9,968 bases of DNA from Armatimonadota bacterium (GCA_016198805.1 JACQHU010000197.1:1-9968); one strand, 5' to 3'. Shown: positions 1-6,693, numbered from the stretch's first letter. Numbers and translations are program-made. Notes: generated by a model from the sequence alone, not told the origin.

Positions 1-182
1 AGAGCTGGGGGATGATGCTTGACCGGGCGTTCGTCTATCCGCTGCTTTTCCTCCAGCAGGCCTGGCTTTGGTGGGCCCTCCCTCCCGCGCTCGCCATCGT
101 GGCGATCACGCTGGCGCTGTCGGCGATCGGTCAGGACTTTGAGGCCTGGCTCAACCCAGCCTCGCTGCAGACCCGCCGCTGA
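1..182 (+). CDS. Peptide/nickel-type ABC transporter permease (DppC/OppC family), C-terminal part
   Basis: Inner-membrane permease subunit of a peptide-type ABC importer; only the last 59 residues before the TGA at 180-182 lie in the window, because the gene enters from the left edge. Read in the frame starting at base 3, it opens with SWGMMLDRA, which matches the conserved 'SWGxML' segment of the family. It continues with a tryptophan-rich stretch and PPALAIVAITLALSAIG, the last transmembrane helix, and ends near LNPASLQTRR, equivalent to the usual 'LDPRLR' C-terminus. The tail is intact, so this may be the end of a normal gene. The ATPase genes that usually follow such permeases are absent; an IS21 remnant begins about 10-20 bases downstream. 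Family assignment is good; the transported substrate cannot be told. Confidence 0.72.
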   Translation, partial: SWGMMLDRAFVYPLLFLQQAWLWWALPPALAIVAITLALSAIGQDFEAWLNPASLQTRR

Positions 183-191
183 CAACGCCGC

Positions 192-575
192 ATGGCCCTG
201 ATCTCTCTCACTGATCAGCGCCAGGAGACGCTGGTCCGCCGTAGTGAAGAGGCTTTCGAGGGCGTCACGGCGCGCCGCGAGAGATGCTCTATGACCGGAT
301 GAAGACGGGCGTCCTCGGCGTCGATGAGCGCGGGCGGGTGCGCTGGCACCCGTAGTTTCTCAACTTCGCACGCCACCGGTGCTTTCAGCCCCGCTTGTGC
401 CGGCCCTATCGCGACTAGACCAAGGCAAGGGAAGCTAGCATCCACTTTGTGCGCCGCAGCTTCTAGCCCGGCCGCACATTCGCATCTGCGAATGACCTCA
501 GCGCGCAGGCCTGGGCATGGACCTGAGGAGTCGTCAATCAGCGGGTCCACGTGGCGGTAGGGATCAGTATAGGCA
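192..575 (+). pseudogene. istA: Decayed IS21-family transposase (istA) fragment
   Basis: Remnant of the IstA transposase of an IS21-type insertion sequence. From 269 the frame reads GAPREMLYDRMKTGVLG and then DERGRVRW. This corresponds to the IstA segment around 'GGVPREILYDRMKTAVLG'. It is followed by FLNFARH, PRLCRPYRD, FVRRSF, PGRTFAS, and NQRVHVAVG near 536-561. In-frame stops interrupt it at 353-355, 416-418, in the codon after FVRRSF, and near 521. A further indel at about 261-268 separates it from an upstream piece (192-260) that ends in EEAFE, the residues that normally precede this motif. Roughly 120 of the ~500 residues remain; the helix-turn-helix N-terminus, the C-terminus and the partner ATPase istB are missing. 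I see no terminal inverted repeats. Long dead and immobile. Confidence 0.82.
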
Positions 576-600
576 CGGGTCAGGCCCCCTAAGAGAGGGA

Positions 601-1009
601 CACTTTCCGACGGTCGCCCGCACAGGAGTAGCCATCGTGGCCGCGCCCGACGTCGGCCCGTCGCCCAGCCGCTACTGGGCCAACCTCATTGCCGCGGTGT
701 TTTCGCTGACCATCGCCTTAGCGGCCACCCCCTGTCACTTCGCTTCTCGGGATCTTGCCGTGTGCGTACGTGCTCATCCTCGCAGGTCTGGCCATCCTCT
801 CATCACTCCAGGATGCCCTGGAGACGGCCTTTGGTAGCAGGCTACGGTTCGGAGGCTCGGTGGCCTTCGCGGTGGCTGCCACGCCGTTTGCCTTAGCGGG
901 GATCACAACGGACTTCTGGGCGATCCTTGCGGGTTTGGCGGCCTCACTGGTGGCCGAACGGAGCGAACTGCGCGCACACTGGCCGGAGAAGGGGATAGGC
1001 CGGCTCTAG
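601..1009 (+). pseudogene. BenE-type benzoate/H+ symporter, C-terminal fragment with frameshift
   Basis: BenE-family proteins are inner-membrane proton symporters for benzoate-like aromatic acids, normally about 390-400 residues. Here only the last ~130 remain. The first frame gives VARTGVAIVAAPDVGPSPSR and then RYWANLIAAVFSLTIALAATP (610-730), matching the family's 'aaicaGpeahpDparRy' region. The frame then changes by one base within the run of five C at 728-732. It resumes as VTSLLGILPCAYVLILAGLA, SLQDALETAFG and TDFWAILAGLAASLVAER to a TAG at 1007-1009. Removing one C would restore a single open frame. No BenE N-terminus exists upstream; the IS21 remnant stands there instead. The fragment cannot make a working transporter. 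The assignment rests on remembered family motifs and fits well. Confidence 0.7.
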
Positions 1010-1275
1010 ACGGCGCGCACCTCTGGCGCCCCGCCCCGGATGCGCCTTTCGAGAGCGAGGAGGAGGGCGTTGATCGCCAGGGCCGGCACGGAGACCTTCA
1101 GAATGACGACGAGGATGCGCTCCATATCGAAGGCCGCACCGAACGACATCAGCAAAAACCCCAGGCCCGCGCGACTGGCGAACATTTCCCCGAGCAGCAC
1201 ACCGAGGAAGGTCAGGTTGAATCCCAACCGCAACCCGGTGACGAGGGCGGGCCTGGCAAGAAACGAGCCACGTGA
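1006..1275 (-). pseudogene. SsuC/TauC-type ABC transporter permease, C-terminal fragment
   Basis: C-terminal end of a permease of the nitrate/sulfonate/taurine type (binding-protein-dependent transport inner-membrane component). Reading leftwards it contains PALVTGLRLGFNLTFLGVLL, then GEMFASRAGLGFLLMSFG, FDMERI, and a last hydrophobic helix with LAINALLLALERRI before the TAG at 1006-1008. The 'GLRLg..lalvGVvvGEmf.sraGLGyli' pattern is diagnostic of the family, which is normally about 250-280 residues; only 75-90 are present. There is no credible start codon with a ribosome binding site. Upstream, the frame stays open but without homology as far as the TAA at 1330-1332, which also ends the ketosynthase-like fragment. 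A truncated remnant. Its partner ATPase and binding-protein genes are not visible. Confidence 0.72.
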
Positions 1276-1329
1276 AAGATCGTTACCGACAATTGCCGAA
1301 TCCTGGTGAACTGCCCGGCTGGCCTTGCC

Positions 1330-1395
1330 TTACCCGTGCCTACCGAAGACCAGCACCGCGTTGACCATGCCCAGACTGGCCAGGCTGTGAGGGAA
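1330..1395 (-). pseudogene. Short duplicate of a beta-ketoacyl synthase C-terminus
   Basis: Just downstream of the intact ketosynthase gene, the minus strand reads SLASLGMVNAVLVFGRHG followed by TAA at 1330-1332. The intact gene's own tail reads NSFGFGGINAVLVFGRADD. At the DNA level, 1339-1372 and 1454-1487 match at 28 of 34 positions. Upstream of this short block the similarity fades (TFPHSL...), and nothing of the catalytic core is present. It is either the last remains of a second, adjacent ketosynthase gene or a local partial duplication of the intact gene's end. It is too short to be functional. Confidence 0.6.
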
Positions 1396-1429
1396 AGTGG
1401 CGGTCCTAGCCTTGGATGTCGCTGTGCTG

Positions 1430-2683
1430 CTACACTGAGAGGGCATCGTCGGCCCTGCCGAAGACCAGCACGGCGTTGATCCCGCCGAACCCAAACGAGT
1501 TGCTCATGATGGACCCCACGCGCTGGGCGCGTCCCCGGTGCGGGATGTAGTCGAGGTCGCACTCCGGGTCCGGATCGTCGAGGTTGATGGTCGGGGGGAG
1601 GTAGTCCCACCGGAGCGCGAGCATGCAGATGGCCGCCTCGATGGCCCCTGCTGCGCCGAGCGCGTGACCGTACATGGACTTGGTGCCGCTGATCGACAGA
1701 CGCGCGGCATGCTCGCCGAAGACCGCTTTGATGGCCCGGGTCTCGGTCGAGTCATTGAGCGGCGTCGAGGACCCATGCGCATTGATGTAGTCGATCTGTT
1801 CCGGCTGCAGGCCGGCATCGGCGAGGGCCAGACGCATCGCCCTCGCGGCCTGCTGCCCGGAAGGGAGCGGTGCCGTCATATGGTACGCGTCGTTGGTCGA
1901 GGCGTAGCCCAGGATCTCGCCGTAGATGGGCGCCCCCCGGTCCAGCGCGTGCTCCAGGCGCTCGAGCACCAGGACCGCGGCCCCTTCGCCCATAACGAAC
2001 CCGTCTCGCCCGCGGTCGAAGGGCCGGCAGGCCGCCGGCGGGACGCCGTTGCGCGTCGACATGGCCCTGATGATGTCAAAAGCGCCGAAGATCATGGGAG
2101 TGAGCGGGACCTCGGCGCCGCCGGCGAGCATCAGGTCGACTTCCCCGTGACGGATCAGACGGGCCGCCTCGCCGATAGCGATCGCTCCTGACGCGCACGA
2201 ATCAGAGTTGGCGCTGGTGGGCCCGGTCAGCCCGGCGTCGATGGCGATGTTGCAGGACGCCGATCCGCCGAAGACCGCCAGCGCCAGGGTCGGCTTGATC
2301 CGCCGGATGCCTTCCCGCAGGTAGATGTTGTACTGTTCTTCGGCGAACGACGCGCCGCCCAGCGCTGTGCCGATGAAGACCCCCGCCCGCTCGCGGTTGA
2401 TGCGGGAGAGGTCCAGGCCGGCATCCGCAATGGCCTGCCGGGCGCAGACGACCGCGAACTGGGCGAAGCGGTCCAGGCGCCGGACCTGCTTCGCATCCAG
2501 ATAGTGCGAGGGCTCGAAGTCGGTCACCTCGGCCGCCACGTGGCAGGAGAATGGGGAGGGGTCGAACCGCTCGATCTGCCGGACGCCGGGCCGGCCTTCC
2601 TGGATGCCCTGCAGGAGTCCCGCGGGACTGTGCCCGATGGGCGTGATCGCCCCCAGTCCTGTCACGACGACGCGGTTTGACAT
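1430..2683 (-). CDS. Beta-ketoacyl-ACP synthase, FabF (KAS II) type
   Basis: Thiolase-fold condensing enzyme joining an acyl-thioester to malonyl-ACP with loss of CO2. The 417-residue protein begins MSNRVVVTGLGAITPIG. It carries the nucleophile in NSDSCASGAIAIG (Cys163), the first histidine in NAHGSSTPLND (His303), and TKSMYGHALGAAG (Lys335, His340); the C-terminal NSFGFGGINAVLVF is also present. These numbers equal those of E. coli FabF, which supports the ATG at 2683 over the in-frame GTG at 2692. A GAGGGG element at 2695-2700 lies upstream. It is last in the operon after the SRPBCC gene, 31 bp away. It could be a housekeeping FabF, but linkage to methyltransferase, flavoprotein and cyclase-like genes, and the lack of fabD, fabG or acpP, suggests a specialised pathway. 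The lack of an ACP makes this uncertain. Confidence 0.93.
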   Translation of the reverse strand: MSNRVVVTGLGAITPIGHSPAGLLQGIQEGRPGVRQIERFDPSPFSCHVAAEVTDFEPSHYLDAKQVRRLDRFAQFAVVCARQAIADAGLDLSRINRERAGVFIGTALGGASFAEEQYNIYLREGIRRIKPTLALAVFGGSASCNIAIDAGLTGPTSANSDSCASGAIAIGEAARLIRHGEVDLMLAGGAEVPLTPMIFGAFDIIRAMSTRNGVPPAACRPFDRGRDGFVMGEGAAVLVLERLEHALDRGAPIYGEILGYASTNDAYHMTAPLPSGQQAARAMRLALADAGLQPEQIDYINAHGSSTPLNDSTETRAIKAVFGEHAARLSISGTKSMYGHALGAAGAIEAAICMLALRWDYLPPTINLDDPDPECDLDYIPHRGRAQRVGSIMSNSFGFGGINAVLVFGRADDALSV

Positions 2684-2714
2684 GGCCGACACGTCCCCTC
2701 TGTAGGCGCGCGAT

Positions 2715-3173
2715 CTAGCCCGTGGATGTGCTCGCGACAGCCTCCGCGCGCGCCTTCACCGCCGCGAGCGTCTTGCGCGCGATATAGTCGATGAACACCG
2801 GTCCCACGATGACGTCGCTGACCAGCCGGCCCACCACGGGCCATCGCATGACCAGGTCATGGATGATCGTGACGTCGAGGGCGCCGCCTGAGGCCGCGAA
2901 GCGCCACTCCACCGTCATACCCCTGGTGATGCCGCCGGTGTGCCGGAAGACAATACGGCGTTCCTCCGGCCGGGGTTCCTGGACGGCCACCCACCGGGCC
3001 GGCCAGCCGCGGATGCGGCCGCCCATGGCAAAGACCAGGCGCTGCGGGCTCCGTTCGAGGACCCGGCACCAGCGGTAGTCGCGCAGCACCGCCGGCCAGG
3101 CTTCCACATCGGAGGCCAGGGCGAACACCGCCTCAAACGGCGCGGCGATGCGCGCGTGGTGCACCATGTGCAT
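2715..3173 (-). CDS. SRPBCC-family protein (polyketide cyclase/dehydrase-like)
   Basis: A 152-residue START-like helix-grip protein. The N-terminus reads HHARIAAPFEAVFALASDVE and is followed by AWPAVLRDYRWCRVLE. This is the usual beginning of the cyclase/dehydrase (PF03364/PF10604-like) group. A central run of beta strands follows (MTVEWRF, LDVTIIHDL), then a long C-terminal helix (VFIDYIARKTLAAVKARAE). The family binds hydrophobic ligands in a deep cavity, and some members cyclise or aromatise polyketide chains. The ATG at 3171-3173 lies only 2 bp after the stop of the flavoprotein gene, implying translational coupling; there is no clear Shine-Dalgarno. A second ATG two codons on is possible. 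Its position between a flavoprotein and a ketosynthase favours a role on an acyl or polyketide intermediate, but no catalytic residues can be named. Confidence 0.85.
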   Translation of the reverse strand: MHMVHHARIAAPFEAVFALASDVEAWPAVLRDYRWCRVLERSPQRLVFAMGGRIRGWPARWVAVQEPRPEERRIVFRHTGGITRGMTVEWRFAASGGALDVTIIHDLVMRWPVVGRLVSDVIVGPVFIDYIARKTLAAVKARAEAVASTSTG

Positions 3174-3175
3174 GG

Positions 3176-4297
3176 TCAGGGCTCGCTGAGGGCGCCGAGC
3201 AGCCAGGTGGCCAGCCGAGGCTTGAGCGCCAGCCGGCGCAGCAGATGGGTGGCCAGACGGGGCCGGCGGCCGATCCACTGCAGGATCCGGCTCGCCCGCC
3301 ACACGTCCCCAAAGGTCTGTGCCCGCGCCCGCTCGTAGCCCCGCAGGGCGCGGGCGGAGGCGTCGCCGCATCGCAGGGCGGCGTCGGCGACCTCCGCCGC
3401 GAGTTCCGCCCCTCGCAGCGCCAGCGCGATCCCCTGGCCCGTCATGGGATCGATCGTGCCCGCGGCGTCGCCCACCAGCAGGATGCCGTCGTCGGTGGCG
3501 CGGCGGCGCGCATAGCCGAGCGGTCCGACCGAGACGAAGGGGGTGAGGCGGCGCGCACCCCGCACGATGCGTGCCAGCGCCGGCAGCCCCGCGCAGGCCG
3601 CGGCGAAGGCCCTCTCCGGATCGCCCCCGACCCGCTGGAAAAACGCTCGAGGCGCCGCCGCCACCACGTTGCCGATCCCGTGCCCGTAGAGGGCGGCTCC
3701 CGCGTACCAGCCTGGTCCCAGATGGAGGTCGCCGCGCGGGCCTGTCACGTTCAGGCGCTCGAAGTACGCGCCGATGGTATAGCAGCCGTTCGCGACGGGC
3801 ATCAGCGGGCCCGCCCGCCGGGCGACCACCGAGCGCAGCCCGTCGGCGCCGATGACCAGGCGGGCGGTCAGCCGCACGGTCCGGCCGGCGTGCCGCACCG
3901 CGACGGCCGGCCGCGCCCCGGGGAAGGCCGCAGCGACCCGGCACGCCTCGATGACGTCTGCGCCGGCCCGGGCGGCCTGCAGGAGCAACAGGTGGTCGAG
4001 GCGCGCGCGCGGCACGAGCAGGCCAAATCCGGCCGGGAACGCCGCCCACACCGTCGTCCCGTCGCTTCCCGCCACGAACATGCCCGACAGGGCGGTGCCT
4101 GCGGCGACGATCTCCTCGGCGACCCCGAGCCGCTTCAATGCGGCCACCGCGCCGGGATTCAGGTATTCACCGCAGGGCTTGACGCGGGGAAAGCGGGCTC
4201 GATCGATGATCGTCACGCGATACCCGCGCCGCGCCAGGCGCAGGGCGGTGGCGCTGCCTGCGGGACCGGCGCCGACGACGATGACGTCAGCGTCCAT
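3176..4297 (-). CDS. FAD-dependent oxidoreductase (geranylgeranyl reductase/SrsC-like family)
   Basis: A 373-residue group A flavoprotein. Residues 5-31 form the dinucleotide-binding fold (VIVVGAGPAGSATALRLARR, ending in acidic IID). KPCGEYLNP at 40-48 is the short motif typical of the geranylgeranyl-reductase family. IGADGLRSVVAR at 149-160 is the DG motif, and GILLVGDAAGTIDPMTGQGI at 271-290 binds the FAD ribityl/phosphate. Relatives reduce isoprenoid double bonds or hydroxylate aromatic rings; SrsC of the Streptomyces phenolic-lipid cluster is one, and there it works with a methyltransferase, as the neighbour here might. The ATG at 4297 is preceded by GCGAGG at suitable spacing. The gene overlaps the end of the methyltransferase gene by 11 bp. 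Whether it is a reductase or a monooxygenase cannot be told from sequence. Confidence 0.9.
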   Translation of the reverse strand: MDADVIVVGAGPAGSATALRLARRGYRVTIIDRARFPRVKPCGEYLNPGAVAALKRLGVAEEIVAAGTALSGMFVAGSDGTTVWAAFPAGFGLLVPRARLDHLLLLQAARAGADVIEACRVAAAFPGARPAVAVRHAGRTVRLTARLVIGADGLRSVVARRAGPLMPVANGCYTIGAYFERLNVTGPRGDLHLGPGWYAGAALYGHGIGNVVAAAPRAFFQRVGGDPERAFAAACAGLPALARIVRGARRLTPFVSVGPLGYARRRATDDGILLVGDAAGTIDPMTGQGIALALRGAELAAEVADAALRCGDASARALRGYERARAQTFGDVWRASRILQWIGRRPRLATHLLRRLALKPRLATWLLGALSEP

Positions 4298-5048
4298 ACC
4301 GCGCCTCGCCTGATGGGCGCATCCGGGTCTCGTGTTCGTGCAGGCCCTGAGGCCACCGAACCAGCACCGCGCGCATCAGCCGGTGACGGCGGACCCAAAC
4401 GCCGCGCAGACCCGCGGCGCGGACGAGGTCGTGATACTCGGGCCAGGTGAACGATCGCCGGACCGACAGCGGGCCATCGCGCCGCGCCAGGCGATTGCGG
4501 GACAGGAGCCAGGTATCGGCGAGGATGCCTGCGTACGCCGTCCAGGACCGGAGGATGTCGTTGACCACGAACCCCGACCGGGCCACGCGGTCGATCTCAC
4601 GCAGCACGGCGGCCGCGTCGTCAAACGAGAAGTGATGCAGCGACAGGGCGCAGATGACCACGTCGATGCTGCGATCGGGAAACGGCAGCGCTATGGCGTT
4701 GCCGCGGACCAGGGCGACCTCGGGCAGGCCGCGGACCGTCTCGCGGGCAGCCGCCAGGATGTCCAGGTTGATGTCCAGGGCTGCGATCCGCACCGGCAGC
4801 CCGCTCTTCCGCGCCCATGCCGCGATGGCCGCCGGGATATCGGCCGACGCCGTCGCGACATCGAGGATCGTCAGGGGGCGATGCGGGATCACCGCCGCAA
4901 AGCGCCGGAGATAGCCAAGGATCAACGTGCGCCCGCCGTACCAGCGGTTGGTCCGCCGGATGGCCTCCAGCAGGCCCGCGAACTCCACAGGATCCTGGTC
5001 CGGCGCGTCGAGATACTCGGGCGCCTGGCTCTTGGGAGGATAGCGCAC
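4287..5048 (-). CDS. Class I SAM-dependent methyltransferase
   Basis: A 253-residue Rossmann-fold methyltransferase. It begins with a polar segment containing EYLDAPDQDP and RRTNRWYGG, which is typical of methyltransferases found beside type III polyketide synthase and flavoprotein genes. Motif I is LTILDVATASADIP (59-72), where the usual glycines are alanines. An acidic residue after the second strand lies in ALDINLDIL (90-98). The post-motif region reads GNAIALPFPDRSIDVVICAL and then SLHHF (to 140). I chose the GTG at 5048, not upstream in-frame starts, because GGAGGG sits 4 bases before it and upstream translation overlaps the previous gene's end. It is first in the operon, overlapping the flavoprotein gene by 11 bp. 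The substrate is likely an aromatic or quinone-like hydroxyl or carbon, by analogy only. Confidence 0.88.
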   Translation of the reverse strand: MRYPPKSQAPEYLDAPDQDPVEFAGLLEAIRRTNRWYGGRTLILGYLRRFAAVIPHRPLTILDVATASADIPAAIAAWARKSGLPVRIAALDINLDILAAARETVRGLPEVALVRGNAIALPFPDRSIDVVICALSLHHFSFDDAAAVLREIDRVARSGFVVNDILRSWTAYAGILADTWLLSRNRLARRDGPLSVRRSFTWPEYHDLVRAAGLRGVWVRRHRLMRAVLVRWPQGLHEHETRMRPSGEARYGR

Positions 5049-5052
5049 GGTG

Positions 5053-5058
5053 CCCTCC
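5053..5058 (-). promoter_or_regulatory. Ribosome binding site of the methyltransferase gene
   Basis: The minus strand reads GGAGGG, then four bases, then GTG (5046-5048). It is the best Shine-Dalgarno in the window and fixes the start of the operon's first gene. Confidence 0.7.
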
Positions 5059-5063
5059 GCTTG

Positions 5064-5128
5064 CCGTGTTCTCCAGTCTATCTGCTGGTGTATAACGAAC
5101 GAGTAACGCGAAGTGTGCCCGCCCGGGG
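5064..5128 (-). promoter_or_regulatory. Possible promoter region of the biosynthetic operon
   Basis: The 91-bp gap between the NAGPA-like gene and the methyltransferase gene holds an AT-richer stretch, unusual in this window. On the minus strand it reads TTACTCGTTCGTTATACACC. TTATAC is a plausible -10-like element, but no convincing -35 is seen 16-18 bp upstream, so only the region is called. Confidence 0.25.
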
Positions 5129-5139
5129 GGATCGTGGGA

Positions 5140-6555
5140 TCAGGGTTCCACCGGGCGGTGGAGGGCGACCAGCATCGAGGAGACTGTCCGCTCGCCACCT
5201 CTGGGGAGCGCGCTCACGACCCGCCCTCCGACGACCAGGGTGGCCGACCCGCCGCCGTCGAGGTTCATCGCGTCGCGGGACCCGAGTCGGAGCATCAGCG
5301 CGGCCAGTTCGGGCAGGTTAATCCCGGTGCTCCCGCGCCCGGGCCGGTCCACCGTGACGAACAGGACCTTGCCGGCAGAGGTGATGCCGATCGCCGACCG
5401 CGCTGTGCGGATGCGGGTAAATCCGCCGCCGAAACCTTCCCACATGTACGGAATGTGGATCTGCCCGTCGCGCACCAGGCCCGGTCCGCCCTGGATCGCG
5501 TGGTGGATGCCGGCCGGCGAGAGGCCCATGTGTAGTTTCACCGGCTGCCCCCGGCGGAGACCCCCAAGGAGGTGTTGCTGCGATGCGGCGGTGGCCAGCG
5601 CGTACCCATCCGACGGGATTGCCACGCGACCGCTGCTAAAGCCGACAACTTGGTCCCCTCGGATCACGGCCACGAGCGCCTGGGACGGCGTGAGCGGCCC
5701 ATACTCCGGTGTGTACAGGGCGATCCCTCCCGACCGGGGAGGACGGTTGACCGCCGAGATCGGCACCTCCACGCCAGCATCCGTGACGAGGCGCCCGCTG
5801 AACTCGACAGGCCCGATCCAGGGCCGGCCGTTTGCGTCGACCGCGAAGACCGTGCGGCGCGGCAGCGGTGCGGAAAGGATCCGACCCTCGATGACGATCA
5901 ACCCCAGCGGCAGGCTCAGGCCTGAATACCCCGAGTAGAAGTTGCCATTGATGGCCGCGACGGCCTCCAGCCGCGCAGCGGCCACGCTGGTCGTTTCGGC
6001 CGCGGAGATGACGGCGCCCCCCAGCGCGGGTCTGATGGTGAGCGCCGGGGCCCGCGGGTCCAGGGTGACCACGTGCACCTGCGCCCGGCCGGCGCGGGTG
6101 GGCGCGCGCAGCGTCTGGTAGGCAACGCTCGGGGGCAGGGGCACCGTGCCCTGCCATTCCGGAAACACCGTGACCGTGACCCGATCCTCGCGCGCGAACA
6201 CTTTGAACCGGGCCGGCTGGCGGAGGGTGACGCTCAGGCGCACGATGTGGGGCGTCAGTTGCCGCACGCTCACCAGCGAGGCGACACCGGCGCCCAGAGG
6301 AACGACCCGCTCGGACTGGCTCTCGGCCGTCCAGAAATCCACGGCGACCCCGTAGGCGGATGCGGCGGTGCGATAGCGGACCGGCGCGGAGAGGCGAGTG
6401 GTGATGATCGCGGTCTGGCCTTCAAGGCGCCAGGAGAGATCCAGGACGCGGGCGGCGTGGCCGGTGGCCAGGGCGGGCAGGAAGGGAGTGCCCAGCAGAC
6501 CCAAGCCGACAAACAAAACCGGAACGATCAGGCGGTGTCGCGGAGTCCGATGCAT
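5140..6555 (-). CDS. Exported AMIN-domain + NAGPA-type phosphodiester glycosidase
   Basis: A 471-residue exported protein. Residues 1-31 form a signal peptide (basic start, hydrophobic IVPVLFVGLGLLG, then ALATGHA). Residues 35-131 resemble an AMIN domain, a beta-rich module that binds the cell wall or septal envelope (LDLSWRLEGQTAIITTRLSA, VRLSVTLRQPARF, VTVTVFPEW). Residues ~148-467 are a NAGPA domain, the fold of the uncovering enzyme that cleaves N-acetylglucosamine from a phosphodiester. Hallmarks are AAINGNFYSG (200-209), AIQGGPGLV (353-361), RSAIGITSAGKVLFVTVDRP (386-405) and DAMNLDGGGSATLVVGG (428-444). Length and domain order match bacterial homologues. It probably acts on phosphodiester-linked sugars in the envelope or on a wall polymer; substrate unknown. 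The ATG at 6555 has no strong ribosome binding site. It is 138 bp from the upstream gene and may have its own promoter. Confidence 0.9.
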   Translation of the reverse strand: MHRTPRHRLIVPVLFVGLGLLGTPFLPALATGHAARVLDLSWRLEGQTAIITTRLSAPVRYRTAASAYGVAVDFWTAESQSERVVPLGAGVASLVSVRQLTPHIVRLSVTLRQPARFKVFAREDRVTVTVFPEWQGTVPLPPSVAYQTLRAPTRAGRAQVHVVTLDPRAPALTIRPALGGAVISAAETTSVAAARLEAVAAINGNFYSGYSGLSLPLGLIVIEGRILSAPLPRRTVFAVDANGRPWIGPVEFSGRLVTDAGVEVPISAVNRPPRSGGIALYTPEYGPLTPSQALVAVIRGDQVVGFSSGRVAIPSDGYALATAASQQHLLGGLRRGQPVKLHMGLSPAGIHHAIQGGPGLVRDGQIHIPYMWEGFGGGFTRIRTARSAIGITSAGKVLFVTVDRPGRGSTGINLPELAALMLRLGSRDAMNLDGGGSATLVVGGRVVSALPRGGERTVSSMLVALHRPVEP

Positions 6556-6664
6556 GGCCAGATCCCGGGTGCGACGTATGGGTCGAAGGTGCGACCCGCT
6601 TGGTCGGTCAGTACGCCCAGGTGGGGCTCAATTCCTTCTGGACGAAGTCAGGACGACTCCGCCG

Positions 6665-6684
6665 GCAGCCGGCCGCCGGGCTGC
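6665..6684 (-). other. GC-rich inverted repeat between two genes
   Basis: A 6-bp perfect stem (GCAGCC/GGCTGC) with an 8-base loop lies 10 bases past the stop of the phospholipase-like gene. It has no T-run, so it is a poor intrinsic terminator. Rho-type ending or simple GC coincidence are both possible. Confidence 0.2.
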
Positions 6685-6693
6685 GCATGCCGG

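Noticed and set aside
1212..1610. A 132-residue minus-strand frame spanning the ketosynthase end and the permease remnant
   Set aside because: It is out of frame with both recognisable proteins and shows no family resemblance.
2715..4049. One long 444-residue minus-strand open frame
   Set aside because: The first two thirds are an Arg/Gly/Pro-rich shadow of the flavoprotein gene in another frame; only the part from the ATG at 3173 resembles a protein family (SRPBCC).
3245..4450. A 401-residue plus-strand open frame opposite the flavoprotein and methyltransferase
   Set aside because: Composition is typical of an antisense shadow in high-GC DNA, with no recognisable domain and no ribosome binding site; the minus-strand genes have clear motifs.
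5088..5096. A TATAAC -10-like sequence on the plus strand
   Set aside because: It would drive transcription against the NAGPA and following genes, with no plus-strand gene downstream and no matching -35.
5149..5162. Inverted repeat ccaccg/cggtgg at the end of the NAGPA gene
   Set aside because: It lies mostly within coding sequence before the stop, has a very short loop and no T-run, so it is not credible as a terminator.
5049..5198. Earlier in-frame starts for the methyltransferase
   Set aside because: They would run far into the NAGPA gene's 3' end or the AT-rich leader, and none has a Shine-Dalgarno as good as the one before the GTG at 5048.
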